In this document: piece after piece, positions 41,782 to 50,380 of the stretch
Position numbering within the stretch: position 1 is the first letter of the stretch
Layout: every line of letters begins with the position of its first letter
From: CAZRGV01 sp964599655
GTDB lineage: Bacteria > Planctomycetota > Planctomycetia > Isosphaerales > Isosphaeraceae
Length of the DNA: 51,557 bases
Reading direction: 5' to 3'
Assembly (NCBI GenBank): GCA_964599655.1
Contig: CAZRGV010000032.1
Span: 1-51,557 of the forward strand
Notes under the pieces: generated by a model
What the model was told of the DNA's origin: nothing
Databases searched by the model: none
What the model saw: the letters and a program-made list of their open reading frames with translations, nothing else
Translations under genes and position numbers: made by a program

Positions 41782-44034
41782 ATGGACTTGCTCGCCGATC
41801 TCACCTCCGCGCAGCGGGAGGCCGTGACCCACGTCGACGGCCCGATGCTCGTCCTGGCGGGGGCGGGTTCCGGGAAAACCCGGGTCATCACGCGACGAGT
41901 CGCCTACCTGCTCCGCCAGGGCATCGAGGGTCGTGAGATCCTCGCGCTGACGTTCACCAACAAGGCCGCCGGTGAGATGCGGGAACGGATCGAGGCCATT
42001 GCTCCGCAATCCGGGGTCTGGGTCGGAACCTTCCACGGCCTCTGCGCGCGGCTGCTCCGGCAGTACGCCCCGCTCGTGGGGATCGATCGGGGCTTCACGA
42101 TCTACGACCAGTCCGACCGGCTCCGAGCCGTCAAGCAGGTCATGGAGCAGCTCGAAGTCGAGAACCTTGGCGTGGCCCCGGAGCGCGTCGATTCGGCGAT
42201 CAGCCGGGCCAAGAACGACATGATCCTCCCCTCGCAGTACGCGAAGCGCGCCGAGGCGGACCACCTCTCCGCCGTGGTCGCCAAGGTGTATGAGGCGTAC
42301 CAGCAACGGCTCCGCGAGTCGTCCGCCGTCGATTTCGACGACCTGCTCGTCCACCTGGTCACCATTCTTCGAGCCCATCGGGACGTTCGCGCGAACCTCG
42401 ATGCCCGATACCGCTACATCCTCGTGGACGAATATCAGGACACCAACCTGGCCCAGTATGCCATCGTGCGCGCCCTCTCCCTCGACTATCCAAACCTCTG
42501 CGTCACCGGCGATCCGGACCAGTCGATCTACGGCTGGCGAGGCGCGAACCTCAAAAACATCCTCGAATTCGAACAGGATTACCGGGGCTGCAAGGTCGTC
42601 AAGCTCGAGCAAAACTACCGAAGCACGAAAAACATCCTTCGCGTCGCCGATCACCTGATCCGTTTCAATCGCCGTCGCAAGCACAAGGCGCTTTTGACCG
42701 ACAACCCGGACGGCGCGCCGGTCGAGTTGACCGTCTACGCCAGCGAGGCGGACGAAGCCCAGGGCATCGTCTCCAAGATTCGAAGCCTGGTTCACGAGGG
42801 GGAATACTCCTTTCGCGACATAGCGATTTTCTGCCGAGTCACGGCCCTGACGCGCGGCTTCGAGTCCGCCCTTCGCGCGGCGAACATCCCGTACCAGGTC
42901 GTCGGCGGCGTCTCGTTTTACGAGCGGCAAGAAATCAAGGACGTGCTCGCATACCTGAATCTGATCTCCAACCCGAAGGACGATATCGCGTTCGCCCGGG
43001 TGATCAACGTGCCACCTCGAGGGCTGGGAAAAACCAGCCTGGAACGCCTCTCCGAGCGGGCCCGGGAGCTTGGCCTCCCCTTGCTCGCCATGGCCCGTCA
43101 GGCCGCGAGCATCCCCGGTTTGAAGGACAAGGCCGCGCGCGGCTTTCGCGACTTCGCCATGCTGATGGACGAGTTGACGGCCCTACGCGATCATGCCGCC
43201 GAGGAGGTCATTCGCAAGCTGCTGGCCCTCTCGGGGTATCACGACTTCCTGGCCGCCGACGCCAAGGGGGGCGGCGAGGACCGACTGGCCAACGTGGATG
43301 AACTCGTCTCGGCCGCTCGACTCTTCGACGAGGAGCATCCCGGCGCCTCGATTCTCGAGTTCCTGGAAGAAATCAGCCTGGCCTCCGCCGTCGATCGCTG
43401 GAAAGACGACGCCGGTGCCGTCACGCTGATGACCTTGCACGCCGCCAAGGGCCTGGAATTTCCGGTCGTCTTCATCGTCGGTCTGGAACAGGGAATCCTG
43501 CCCCATTGCCGGGCCTCCGAGAACGACTCGGAACAGGAGGAAGAACGCCGGCTCCTGTTCGTCGGAATCACTCGGGCCCAGCGCGCGTTGTACCTCAGCC
43601 ACTGCCGGGTCCGCGAGTTCCGGGGCCAGCGATCGGCGACGATTCCCTCCTGCTTCCTCGGCGAACTGCCGGAAGAGCCGTTGATCGTGGTCGATCGATC
43701 CACGACCGAGACCGAGGGGCCGCGGTTGACGCGGCGGCCCTCGAGCGCAAGGCCCGCGTCGCCCGTCGCCGGCTTTCGGCTCACCACGGCCGCAGACCTC
43801 GCCAACGGCACCTCGGGCGTCTCGGCGGCCACCTCCCCGGTGGATCTGTCGGCGTTTCGACCGGGCATCTCGGTCCTGCACCCCGACTATGGGATCGGTC
43901 GGATCGTCGCGATCGACGGCGCCGGCCCGAATCGGAAAGGGCGGGTCGCCTTCGCCGTCGGAGGGGAGCGCACCTTCGTCCTCGCCCGGTCGCCGCTGCG
44001 GGTCGTGGGAGGACCTCGTACCGATCCCCGCTAG
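41782..44034 (+). CDS. UvrD/PcrA-family superfamily 1 DNA helicase
   Basis: A 750-residue 3'-5' helicase. The start at 41782 is chosen because GGAG is 6 bases upstream and because Leu-Thr-Ser-Ala-Gln-Arg-Glu-Ala-Val is the conserved beginning. Motifs: Walker A Ala-Gly-Ala-Gly-Ser-Gly-Lys-Thr (26-33), Asp-Glu-Tyr-Gln-Asp-Thr (216-221), Gly-Asp-Pro-Asp-Gln-Ser-Ile-Tyr, Gln-Asn-Tyr-Arg-Ser, Thr-Leu-His-Ala-Ala-Lys-Gly-Leu-Glu-Phe and Val-Gly-Ile-Thr-Arg-Ala. A C-terminal PcrA-like tail that may bind RNA polymerase ends the protein. The family removes lesions, dismantles recombinase filaments and resolves replication-transcription conflicts. UvrD, PcrA and Rep cannot be separated with certainty from the sequence. 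A TATACT box at 41707-41712 may be its -10. Confidence 0.93.
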   Translation: MDLLADLTSAQREAVTHVDGPMLVLAGAGSGKTRVITRRVAYLLRQGIEGREILALTFTNKAAGEMRERIEAIAPQSGVWVGTFHGLCARLLRQYAPLVGIDRGFTIYDQSDRLRAVKQVMEQLEVENLGVAPERVDSAISRAKNDMILPSQYAKRAEADHLSAVVAKVYEAYQQRLRESSAVDFDDLLVHLVTILRAHRDVRANLDARYRYILVDEYQDTNLAQYAIVRALSLDYPNLCVTGDPDQSIYGWRGANLKNILEFEQDYRGCKVVKLEQNYRSTKNILRVADHLIRFNRRRKHKALLTDNPDGAPVELTVYASEADEAQGIVSKIRSLVHEGEYSFRDIAIFCRVTALTRGFESALRAANIPYQVVGGVSFYERQEIKDVLAYLNLISNPKDDIAFARVINVPPRGLGKTSLERLSERARELGLPLLAMARQAASIPGLKDKAARGFRDFAMLMDELTALRDHAAEEVIRKLLALSGYHDFLAADAKGGGEDRLANVDELVSAARLFDEEHPGASILEFLEEISLASAVDRWKDDAGAVTLMTLHAAKGLEFPVVFIVGLEQGILPHCRASENDSEQEEERRLLFVGITRAQRALYLSHCRVREFRGQRSATIPSCFLGELPEEPLIVVDRSTTETEGPRLTRRPSSARPASPVAGFRLTTAADLANGTSGVSAATSPVDLSAFRPGISVLHPDYGIGRIVAIDGAGPNRKGRVAFAVGGERTFVLARSPLRVVGGPRTDPR

Positions 44035-44150
44035 GCGACGCACCGCTTCCGGTCCGTGAGCACACTCCACGAAACCGTTAAACTCACTCATGAAAACTCG
44101 AGGGAATTCCGAAAACCCGGGCGATTGAGCCTTTGAGAGACCGCGTTGAT

Positions 44151-44160
44151 NNNNNNNNNN
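44151..44160. other. Assembly gap between the helicase gene and pdxJ
   Basis: 10 N bases in an intergenic stretch (44035-44228). Nothing else is visible apart from the pdxJ ribosome-binding site and a TAGACT box at 44189-44194. Confidence 0.9.
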
Positions 44161-44228
44161 ACATGTGCGACCAGAGTTGAAGGTGTGCTAGACTCAGGAA
44201 TCAAGGAGTCGTTACCGAGGTCTCAGAC

Positions 44229-44981
44229 ATGACGCGACTGGGAGTCAACATCGACCACGTGGCCACGATTCGACAGGCCAGAGGCGGCCAGGAGCCCGAC
44301 CCCGTCTGGGCGGCCGTCCTGGCCGAGCTGGGAGGCGCCGACGGCATCACGATCCATTTGCGGGAAGATCGCCGACATATTCAGGACCGCGATCTTCGGC
44401 TGCTTCGAGAGACGGTTCGGGTGCGTCTGAACCTGGAAGCCGCCGTGGAGCCCGAGATCGTTCGAATCGCCCTGGAGGTTCGGCCCGATCAGATCACGTT
44501 CGTCCCGGAGCGACGCGCGGAACTGACCACGGAAGGGGGACTCGACGTGATCGGCCAGCGCGAGCGGGTGGCCGAGGCCGTCGCCCGCTGCCGGGACGCG
44601 GGGCTCGAAGTCAGCCTCTTCATCGACCCGAACCCGGCGCAGGTCGAGGCGTCGGCCCAGCTTGGAGCGGCCGCGGTCGAGCTCCACACGGGACGTTACG
44701 CGGACGCGCCTCATGGACCTCGACGGGAACACGAGCTGGCGGCCCTGGCGAAGGCCGGCGAGACCGCCGTGGCGGCCGGCCTGATGTTGCACGCCGGACA
44801 TGGGCTGAATTATCAGAATGTCGCTCCGGTGGCACGCTTGCCTCGGATGGCGGAGTTGAACATTGGTCATAGCATCATCTCTCGCGCCGTGTTCGTCGGG
44901 CTGGAGCGGGCGGTTCGAGAGATGAAAGCGTGCCTCACCACGACGAAATTTGTAGGACCAATTGATGGAGATCGAGACTAG
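44229..44981 (+). CDS. pdxJ: Pyridoxine 5'-phosphate synthase
   Basis: PdxJ condenses 1-deoxyxylulose 5-phosphate with 3-amino-2-oxopropyl phosphate, the last ring-forming step of the DXP-dependent vitamin B6 pathway. The 250-residue TIM-barrel protein starts 8 bases after GAGG with the family N-terminus Leu-Gly-Val-Asn-Ile-Asp-His-Val-Ala-Thr. The motifs Ile-Thr-Ile-His-Leu-Arg-Glu-Asp-Arg-Arg-His-Ile and Leu-His-Ala-Gly-His-Gly-Leu-Asn-Tyr are also present, followed by Glu-Leu-Asn-Ile-Gly-His. It is followed by dapA after 99 bases. Confidence 0.96.
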   Translation: MTRLGVNIDHVATIRQARGGQEPDPVWAAVLAELGGADGITIHLREDRRHIQDRDLRLLRETVRVRLNLEAAVEPEIVRIALEVRPDQITFVPERRAELTTEGGLDVIGQRERVAEAVARCRDAGLEVSLFIDPNPAQVEASAQLGAAAVELHTGRYADAPHGPRREHELAALAKAGETAVAAGLMLHAGHGLNYQNVAPVARLPRMAELNIGHSIISRAVFVGLERAVREMKACLTTTKFVGPIDGDRD

Positions 44982-45080
44982 TCATTTTCCCGCGATTCTG
45001 GAAATAATATCGAGTTGGGTTCGAGCAAGAGCCGAGGGTCGTGCGTTCGCCGAGGATTCGAGGTTGCGGAGGAGTGGTTC

Positions 45081-45983
45081 ATGCCGTCGTCCAGAGGTGG
45101 AATGTTCGCGGGCTGCACGGTCGCGCTGGTAACTCCGTTTCGCGATGGCGAGGTGGATTACGAGGCCCTCGGTCGCTCGGTCGACTGGCAGATCGCTCAG
45201 GGAACGCCGGTGATCAGTCCTGTCGGGACCACGGGCGAATCTCCGACATTAACTCATGAGGAACATGAGCGCGTGATCGACGCGGTGGTCGAGCGCGTGG
45301 CGGGTCGCGCGAAGGTTCTGGCCGGCACCGGCTCGAACTCCACGACCGAAGCCATTCGGCTCACCCGATTCGCGGCTCGCGCCGGCGCCGATGGCGCGTT
45401 GCTGGTTTCTCCGTACTACAACCGTCCCACTCAGGAGGGCCTTTATCGACACTACGCCAAGTTGGCCGAAAGCGTCGACCTGCCCATGGTGCTCTATAAT
45501 GTTCCGGGTCGAACCGGCCGGAATGTCGAACCCGAGACCGTGGAGCGACTGGCTCGCCACGCGCCGATTGTCGCGATCAAGGAGGCCAGTGGCTCCCTCG
45601 ATCAGGTCAGCGACATCCTGGCGCGCACCGATCTGACGGTTCTCTCCGGCGACGACAGTCTGACCCTGCCCATGATGGCCGTTGGCGCCGAGGGTGTCAT
45701 CTCCGTCGTGGCGAACCTTGTCCCGGCCGATGTGATCGCGATGATTGACGCGTTCCGATCCGGAAACCTCGCGGAGGCCCGGAAACGGCACCTGAAACTG
45801 TTCCCCCTCTGTCGTGACCTGCTCGGGCTGGCCCCGAACCCGATTCCCGTGAAGACGGCCCTTTCCCTCCTGGGCCGTGGAAACGGCGAGATGCGTCTTC
45901 CCCTTTGCCCCCCTGAGGAACGCGGCCTTCTGGCGCTGCGGCGCACCCTCGCCGGCTACGGTTTGCTCGACGTTCCCGAATGA
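45081..45983 (+). CDS. dapA: 4-hydroxy-tetrahydrodipicolinate synthase
   Basis: DapA condenses pyruvate with aspartate semialdehyde and starts the diaminopimelate/lysine branch, needed for peptidoglycan in most bacteria. The start at 45081 has GGAGGAG 6 bases upstream. Lys167 in Val-Ala-Ile-Lys-Glu-Ala is the Schiff-base residue, Thr50-Thr51 lie in Gly-Thr-Thr-Gly-Glu, and Tyr139 is in Leu-Tyr-Asn-Val-Pro-Gly-Arg. At 300 residues it is the usual length. In-frame upstream codons back to 45015 lack family similarity. Among aldolases of this fold, the Gly-Thr-Thr-Gly-Glu and Tyr pattern fits DapA best, though a related pyruvate aldolase cannot be fully excluded. Confidence 0.94.
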   Translation: MPSSRGGMFAGCTVALVTPFRDGEVDYEALGRSVDWQIAQGTPVISPVGTTGESPTLTHEEHERVIDAVVERVAGRAKVLAGTGSNSTTEAIRLTRFAARAGADGALLVSPYYNRPTQEGLYRHYAKLAESVDLPMVLYNVPGRTGRNVEPETVERLARHAPIVAIKEASGSLDQVSDILARTDLTVLSGDDSLTLPMMAVGAEGVISVVANLVPADVIAMIDAFRSGNLAEARKRHLKLFPLCRDLLGLAPNPIPVKTALSLLGRGNGEMRLPLCPPEERGLLALRRTLAGYGLLDVPE

Positions 45984-46286
45984 TTCCGTTCGGTCTCCCA
46001 GCGTCGGGTCCAATGCCCTGGCAAAGATGATTCTCATCAATCCTCTTTTCCTGGCGCATGCGATGCAGTAAATTGAGTCTTCATGAGATCCAGGTTGCGT
46101 CACCGGCTCGACCAGGTTTCTCAGGAACTCGATCTGACCCCCCCCATCAGCATCGACGGTAGTCCTCCTGATTCCCAATCCTTGATTCCGTGACGGGCGA
46201 CCGTCGCGAACGCCTTCGGAGAGGCCGTTCCGCCCCTCCGATCGTTGACCGTTGTATTTACGCTTACATGGGGAGGTGCTCAAATC
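45984..46286. other. Region upstream of the ArsR-type gene with weak inverted repeats
   Basis: About 300 bases with no gene. GATGA-TTC-TCATC (46026-46038) is a 5-bp inverted repeat and resembles one half of a Fur box on the minus strand. TGTA-N8-TACA (46253-46268) is placed where an autoregulatory ArsR operator would be, just before the ribosome-binding site. TTGACC (46245-46250) may be a -35, but the nearest -10-like hexamer, TTACAT, is only 13 bases away. Confidence 0.25.
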
Positions 46287-46685
46287 ATGTCTCGCAAAAC
46301 ACTCAAGCAAGCGGCGGGCGGCAATGGACACACGCTCACGGCCATGCCCCCCGTCTCCGAGCAGGCGGTGCGCGATCTCGCTCAGGTCTTCAAGCTCCTG
46401 AGCGACGAGACCCGGCTTCGCATTCTGCTTTACCTGGCTCAGAACCAGGAACTTCACGTCACCGACCTTTGCAGTCGGCTCGGCCAGAGCCAGCCGGCGG
46501 TCAGCCATCACCTGGCGCTTCTCCGGGTGGCCGGCCTCATCGAATCCCGTCGTGAGGGCAAACACAACTTCTACAGCGTCCGCGCCGACTTCTTTGGCGA
46601 GATGCTCATCGACTTGCTCTCCGCCGCGGGGGACATGCCTCGAAAGATCCGCTTCCATGACTTCGTGCTGACCTACGGCGCCTGA
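46287..46685 (+). CDS. ArsR-family winged-helix transcriptional regulator
   Basis: A 132-residue HTH_5 protein starting 10 bases after GGGAGG. The domain is at about 28-100: Phe-Lys-Leu-Leu-Ser-Asp-Glu-Thr-Arg-Leu-Arg-Ile (36-47), then Ser-Gln-Pro-Ala-Val-Ser-His-His-Leu as the recognition helix and Gly-Leu-Ile-Glu-Ser-Arg-Arg-Glu-Gly as the wing. The metal-sensing Glu-Leu-Cys-Val-Cys-Asp motif of ArsR itself is absent; only one Cys is present, so it probably senses something other than arsenite. The C-terminus ends Val-Leu-Thr-Tyr-Gly-Ala. No regulated neighbour is obvious; the outer-membrane operon follows downstream after 430 bases. Confidence 0.86.
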   Translation: MSRKTLKQAAGGNGHTLTAMPPVSEQAVRDLAQVFKLLSDETRLRILLYLAQNQELHVTDLCSRLGQSQPAVSHHLALLRVAGLIESRREGKHNFYSVRADFFGEMLIDLLSAAGDMPRKIRFHDFVLTYGA

Positions 46686-47114
46686 TCGATCTCCAAGGCC
46701 CGTCGCCAACGATCTTGGCTCGATCCGGCACGTGAGCGGCCTGGGGCAGGTCGCTCGCGTGCCGGCGTTCTCCTCCAGGCACGGCGCCCACGACCCCGAC
46801 GTCCCCCGCCTCGGCCATCCCCCGTGCCAGGCGATCCGCACGGTTCCCCTTGACCCTCTTGACGCTTCGGCGCAGAATGACGCCCCGAACGCCGCCCGGC
46901 TGTCACACGCGACTCGGCTCTCGGTGGGCGCGTGCGGGCTCGGGGGCTGACCATCCACCCGACTCGGTATCGGTTCGCTTGTCCAGACGGATCGGAGCCG
47001 AGTCACTTGTCTCGCCGATGGATGGGCGGGCAAGCGCGCCGCGCGTTGGTTGAGCGTGGCGGTCTTTCTGCGGGAAAACGACCGGCCCGCCCATGGCCGG
47101 AAGGAGATGGAACG
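46686..47114. other. Long leader/intergenic region before ompH
   Basis: About 430 bases without a recognisable gene. It holds the predicted promoter at 46850-46878 and then a leader of about 230 bases, ending in the AAGGAG ribosome-binding site of ompH. An open frame extending upstream of the ompH start from 46932 has no protein character. Confidence 0.4.
46850..46878 (+). promoter_or_regulatory. Candidate promoter of the ompH-lpxC-lpxA operon
   Basis: TTGACC (46850-46855, five of six) and CAGAAT (46873-46878, four of six) with a 17-base spacer. Confidence 0.35.
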
Positions 47115-47804
47115 ATGCCGGTTTCCTCGCGAGCGGCCTGGGTCTTGGGGTTCGGTCTGCTGACCATCGCCGGGTTGGTGGGGCGGAGTATCGGACAGGA
47201 CCGCAACGTCCAACGCGCCTCGACGCAAGGGGCGGCCACCACGCTGCCGCCGGCCGTCGTCGGCTCCATCGACATGGATGCCGTCTTCAAGGGCTATGAG
47301 AAGGTCGACTTCATCCGCAAGCAGATCGAGTCGCAAGCCGAGCTCAAGAAGGCGGAACTCGGAAAGTTGATCGCCGAGCTCCAGCAAATCAGTAAGGAGA
47401 TGGAGAACCTTCAGCCCGGTTCGCCCGACTACAAGAACCACGACGAAAAGCTGACCCGGCTCAAGGTCCAGCTCGACGCCGAGCGAGAGCAGGCTCAAAA
47501 GGAGTTCGCGCTCAAGGAGGCCGAGGCCCTGGCCACGATTTACAAGGAAATCCAGGCCATGGTCGAGGCCGTCGCCAAACATAACCATATGACTTACGTG
47601 ATTCGGATCTCGAACGAGCCGGTCAGCGGGGCCGATCCGAACTCGGCGCTGGCGGCCATGTCCCGATCGGTGGTCTACTCCGACCCCTCCACCGACATCA
47701 CCCAGGTCGTCGTTCGGACCCTCAACGCGCGGTACAAGCCGACCGCCGCGCCTCGGCCGGCCCCCGCGCCGGCCTCGAACGCTCCCGCGACGGGAAGCCG
47801 CTGA
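47115..47804 (+). CDS. OmpH/Skp-family periplasmic chaperone
   Basis: A 229-residue protein starting 8 bases after AAGGAG. Residues 5-27 are the signal/hydrophobic segment. The core (about 45-190) has the OmpH layout: an N-terminal strand (Val-Val-Gly-Ser-Ile-Asp-Met-Asp-Ala-Val-Phe), then a long Glu/Lys/Gln-rich coiled coil that forms the tentacles of the trimeric Skp cage, then a strand Met-Thr-Tyr-Val-Ile. The tail is Pro/Ala-rich. Skp carries unfolded outer-membrane proteins across the periplasm. Skp genes commonly stand next to lpxC/lpxD/fabZ/lpxA, as here. Confidence 0.87.
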   Translation: MPVSSRAAWVLGFGLLTIAGLVGRSIGQDRNVQRASTQGAATTLPPAVVGSIDMDAVFKGYEKVDFIRKQIESQAELKKAELGKLIAELQQISKEMENLQPGSPDYKNHDEKLTRLKVQLDAEREQAQKEFALKEAEALATIYKEIQAMVEAVAKHNHMTYVIRISNEPVSGADPNSALAAMSRSVVYSDPSTDITQVVVRTLNARYKPTAAPRPAPAPASNAPATGSR

Positions 47805-47847
47805 TCGCCGGGGCTCCCGTGGCTTGTCCAGGCCCGAAGCCGCCGAG

Positions 47848-47874
47848 GACCACCCCACCGCGCGTGGGGTGGTC
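47848..47874 (+). terminator. Perfect 11-bp hairpin between ompH and lpxC-fabZ
   Basis: GACCACCCCAC (47848-47858) and GTGGGGTGGTC (47864-47874) are perfect arms around the 5-base loop CGCGC, 44 bases after the ompH stop. No T tract follows. It could be an attenuator or an mRNA-protecting stem that lets ompH be made in excess of the lipid A enzymes. Confidence 0.5.
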
Positions 47875-47921
47875 GCACCACGCGAGTCGAATTCCTTTCC
47901 AAACACGTTCAGACTCTCTTC

Positions 47922-49283
47922 ATGTCGTTTCCAATCAGGGATGATGGGACGGTCATGCCAACGGCAAGCCGCATGCAACGGACCATCGGCCGAGAGGTCG
48001 AGGTTCGAGGGGTCGGGTTCCTCACGGGGACCAACGTCCACCTCCGATTCCGCCCGGCCGACGCGGGCACGGGCATCGTTTTCCGTCGAACCGACTTGCC
48101 CGGACAGCCGGCCGTACCGGCGCATGTCCGTCATGTGATTGCTCGGCAACGGCGAACAACCATCCAGCAGGGCGAGGCGGTCGTCGAGATGGTCGAGCAC
48201 GTGATGGCCGCCCTGGCCGGCCTTCACATCGACAATTGCGTCGTTGAGATCGACGCCTCCGAGACCCCGGGCTGCGACGGGTCGAGCCAGGCGTTCGTCG
48301 ACGCCTTGACCGCCGCCGGGTTCGTCGAGCAGAATCGGCCACGCCCCAGGCTGACCATTACCCAGCCGGTCACGCTTCGGGACGGCAAGGCCCTGCTGAC
48401 CGCGCATCCGGGCGACTCCGATTCGCTGGTCCTCTCGTACAACCTCGACTACGGCCCGCACACGCCGATCGGCAGCCAGAGCCGGTTCGTCGAGATCTCG
48501 CCCGAGCGGTTCCGGACCGAACTGGCCCCGAGCCGCACGTTCCTTCTGGAGGCCGAGGCCCACGCCCTGAGGGCGGCGGGAATCGGGTCGGGCATCACCG
48601 CGTCCGACCTTTTGATCTTCGGCGAAGATGGTCCTATCAACAATACCTTGCGGTTTCCGGATGAATGCGTCCGGCACAAGATCCTCGACATGGTTGGCGA
48701 CCTCGCCCTCGCGGGGCTGGATCTCGCCGGTCACGTCGTGGCCCATCGCTCGGGGCATCAACTGAACGCCGAACTCGTGCGGGAGCTGCTGCGGCAGGCC
48801 GAGCGCGGCGAGTTGCCGGAATCGACGGATGGCGATCCGCCGATCTACGACATCGCGGCGATCATGAAGATCCTGCCGCACCGCTATCCCTTCCTGCTGG
48901 TCGATCGGGTGCTCGAGCTCGAGCCGGGCCGCAGGGTCCTGGCCCTGAAAAACGTGACCTGCAACGAGCCGTTCTTCCCCGGCCACTGGCCGGGCCGGCC
49001 GATCATGCCGGGCGTCCTGATCCTCGAGGCGCTGGCCCAGGCGGCCGGGCTCTTGATCTCGGACAAGATCGACACGCGCCGATATGTCGCGTTGATCGCG
49101 TCGATCGACAACGTCAAGATCCGAAGGCCGGTCGTGCCGGGCGACCAGCTCCGCCTCGAGGTCGTCAGCCGCCGCGCCGGGAGCCGGATGGCCGAAGTTC
49201 AAGGAATCGCTCATGTGTCCGATCAAGTCGCCGCCGAGGCGAAAATCCGCTTCGTAATGATCGAGAACGAGAAGGTGGCCTGA
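47922..49283 (+). CDS. lpxC: Bifunctional LpxC-FabZ fusion: UDP-3-O-acyl-GlcNAc deacetylase / 3-hydroxyacyl-ACP dehydratase
   Basis: A 453-residue fusion. The N-terminal part (about 18-295) is LpxC, the zinc-dependent first committed enzyme of lipid A synthesis: ligands His93 in Val-Glu-His-Val-Met, His252 and Asp256 in His-Lys-Ile-Leu-Asp-Met-Val-Gly-Asp, and the catalytic His (275 or 279) in His-Arg-Ser-Gly-His-Gln. The C-terminal part (about 308-450) is FabZ with the His354 in Phe-Pro-Gly-His-Trp-Pro-Gly and Glu369 in Leu-Ile-Leu-Glu-Ala; it dehydrates 3-hydroxyacyl-ACP, the same acyl pool that LpxA uses. Both active sites are complete. Such fusions are known in Bacteroidota and some other phyla. 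The start is uncertain (47922, 47955 or 47973); no strong ribosome-binding site supports any. Confidence 0.95.
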   Translation: MSFPIRDDGTVMPTASRMQRTIGREVEVRGVGFLTGTNVHLRFRPADAGTGIVFRRTDLPGQPAVPAHVRHVIARQRRTTIQQGEAVVEMVEHVMAALAGLHIDNCVVEIDASETPGCDGSSQAFVDALTAAGFVEQNRPRPRLTITQPVTLRDGKALLTAHPGDSDSLVLSYNLDYGPHTPIGSQSRFVEISPERFRTELAPSRTFLLEAEAHALRAAGIGSGITASDLLIFGEDGPINNTLRFPDECVRHKILDMVGDLALAGLDLAGHVVAHRSGHQLNAELVRELLRQAERGELPESTDGDPPIYDIAAIMKILPHRYPFLLVDRVLELEPGRRVLALKNVTCNEPFFPGHWPGRPIMPGVLILEALAQAAGLLISDKIDTRRYVALIASIDNVKIRRPVVPGDQLRLEVVSRRAGSRMAEVQGIAHVSDQVAAEAKIRFVMIENEKVA

Positions 49284-49312
49284 TCCAGGTCCCGTCGGGA
49301 TTGACGGATCAG
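49280..49312 (+). promoter_or_regulatory. Nested inverted repeat at the lpxC-fabZ stop
   Basis: CTGATCC (49280-49286) pairs with GGATCAG (49306-49312); a small inner stem TCCC-GTC-GGGA lies at 49290-49300. The outer arm includes the stop codon. It may act as a weak terminator or an mRNA end-protecting structure before lpxA. Confidence 0.33.
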
Positions 49313-49439
49313 TGTCGAAACGGCAATAACGTGTCGGGCACGCGGCGGGCCGGTCTGGCGTGCTCCACACCGACGACACCATGCCGGCCGGACGCCAGGA
49401 TGGCGTTCTGATGCCTCCAGGAAGTGAGGAATCCGACTC

Positions 49440-50282
49440 ATGGCCATCTGCATCGCCGATACCGCGTGCGTGGATCCGAGGGCGGAGATCGCCGACGACG
49501 TCGAGATCGGCCCCTACTGCGTCGTCGGTCCCGACGTGAGGATCGGCCGGGGAACGCGATTGCTCAGCCACGTCTGCCTCATGGGCGTGACCGTGGTGGG
49601 AGAGCACAACACCATCTATCCGTTCAGCGTCCTTGGCGGCGATCCCCAGGACGTGTCCTACCAGGGAACGCCGACCCGCGTCGAGATCGGCAACCACAAT
49701 CTCATTCGTGAAGGCGTGACCATCAACCGGGCCACCGAGAAGGAAGACGGCGTGACCCGGATCGGGAACCACAACATCCTGATGGCCACCACCCACGTCG
49801 CCCACGACTGCAAGCTCGGCGACCGGATCACGATCGCCAACGGCACCATGCTCGGCGGCCATGTCCACGTCGAGTCGCACGCCAGCATCTCCGGCGGCGT
49901 CGCCGTCCACCACTTCGTCACCCTCGGCGGCTACTCCTTCGTCGGCGGTCAGTCTCGCATCTATCATGATGTTCCTCCGTTCATGCTCGTCGACGGCAAC
50001 CCATCCAAGGTCCGTTGTATTAATATCGTCGGATTAAAGCGAAACGGCATCACAGCCGAGGGGATCGACGCCCTTCACGAGGCCCATCGGCTGATCTACC
50101 GGGCGAAGATGAGCCCCAAGCATGCCTCCGAGATCCTGTCCTCGCACGGGCATCTCACGACCGAGGTCGAGCGGCTGCTGGCGTTCATCCAGGCGCAGCA
50201 CGAGGGCAAGCACGGCCGCGCTCGCGAGCGGTTTCGACATTCGGTTAAAATCGCGGAAGATGAGCAGCCGATGACTCTTTGA
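49440..50282 (+). CDS. lpxA: Acyl-ACP--UDP-N-acetylglucosamine O-acyltransferase
   Basis: LpxA adds the first 3-hydroxyacyl chain to UDP-GlcNAc. The 280-residue protein starts 9 bases after GAGGA and is dominated by hexapeptide repeats of a left-handed beta helix (Ile-Gly-Pro-Tyr-Cys-Val-Val-Gly, Ile-Gly-Arg-Gly-Thr-Arg and so on). The catalytic His is His122 in Thr-His-Val-Ala-His-Asp-Cys. A helical C-terminal domain starts after Val-Gly-Leu-Lys-Arg-Asn-Gly near 205. Its chain-length preference cannot be read from sequence. It follows lpxC-fabZ by 156 bases and is followed by the dehydrogenase gene after 98 bases. Confidence 0.96.
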   Translation: MAICIADTACVDPRAEIADDVEIGPYCVVGPDVRIGRGTRLLSHVCLMGVTVVGEHNTIYPFSVLGGDPQDVSYQGTPTRVEIGNHNLIREGVTINRATEKEDGVTRIGNHNILMATTHVAHDCKLGDRITIANGTMLGGHVHVESHASISGGVAVHHFVTLGGYSFVGGQSRIYHDVPPFMLVDGNPSKVRCINIVGLKRNGITAEGIDALHEAHRLIYRAKMSPKHASEILSSHGHLTTEVERLLAFIQAQHEGKHGRARERFRHSVKIAEDEQPMTL

Positions 50283-50380
50283 TCCCAGAGGGGCGATTGC
50301 GGCCGCGCCGCCTCGCGCCGTGTTGCCGTGTTCGGGTGCGTTCGCGAAATGGGTCCCGTCCTCGAGGCTTGGAGTCGGAC

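Noticed and set aside
45249..49967. A 1572-codon open frame on the minus strand
   Set aside because: It is antisense to dapA, the ArsR-type gene, ompH, lpxC-fabZ and part of lpxA, and reads as low-complexity Asp/Val/Gly/Arg-rich sequence typical of shadow frames in GC-rich DNA.
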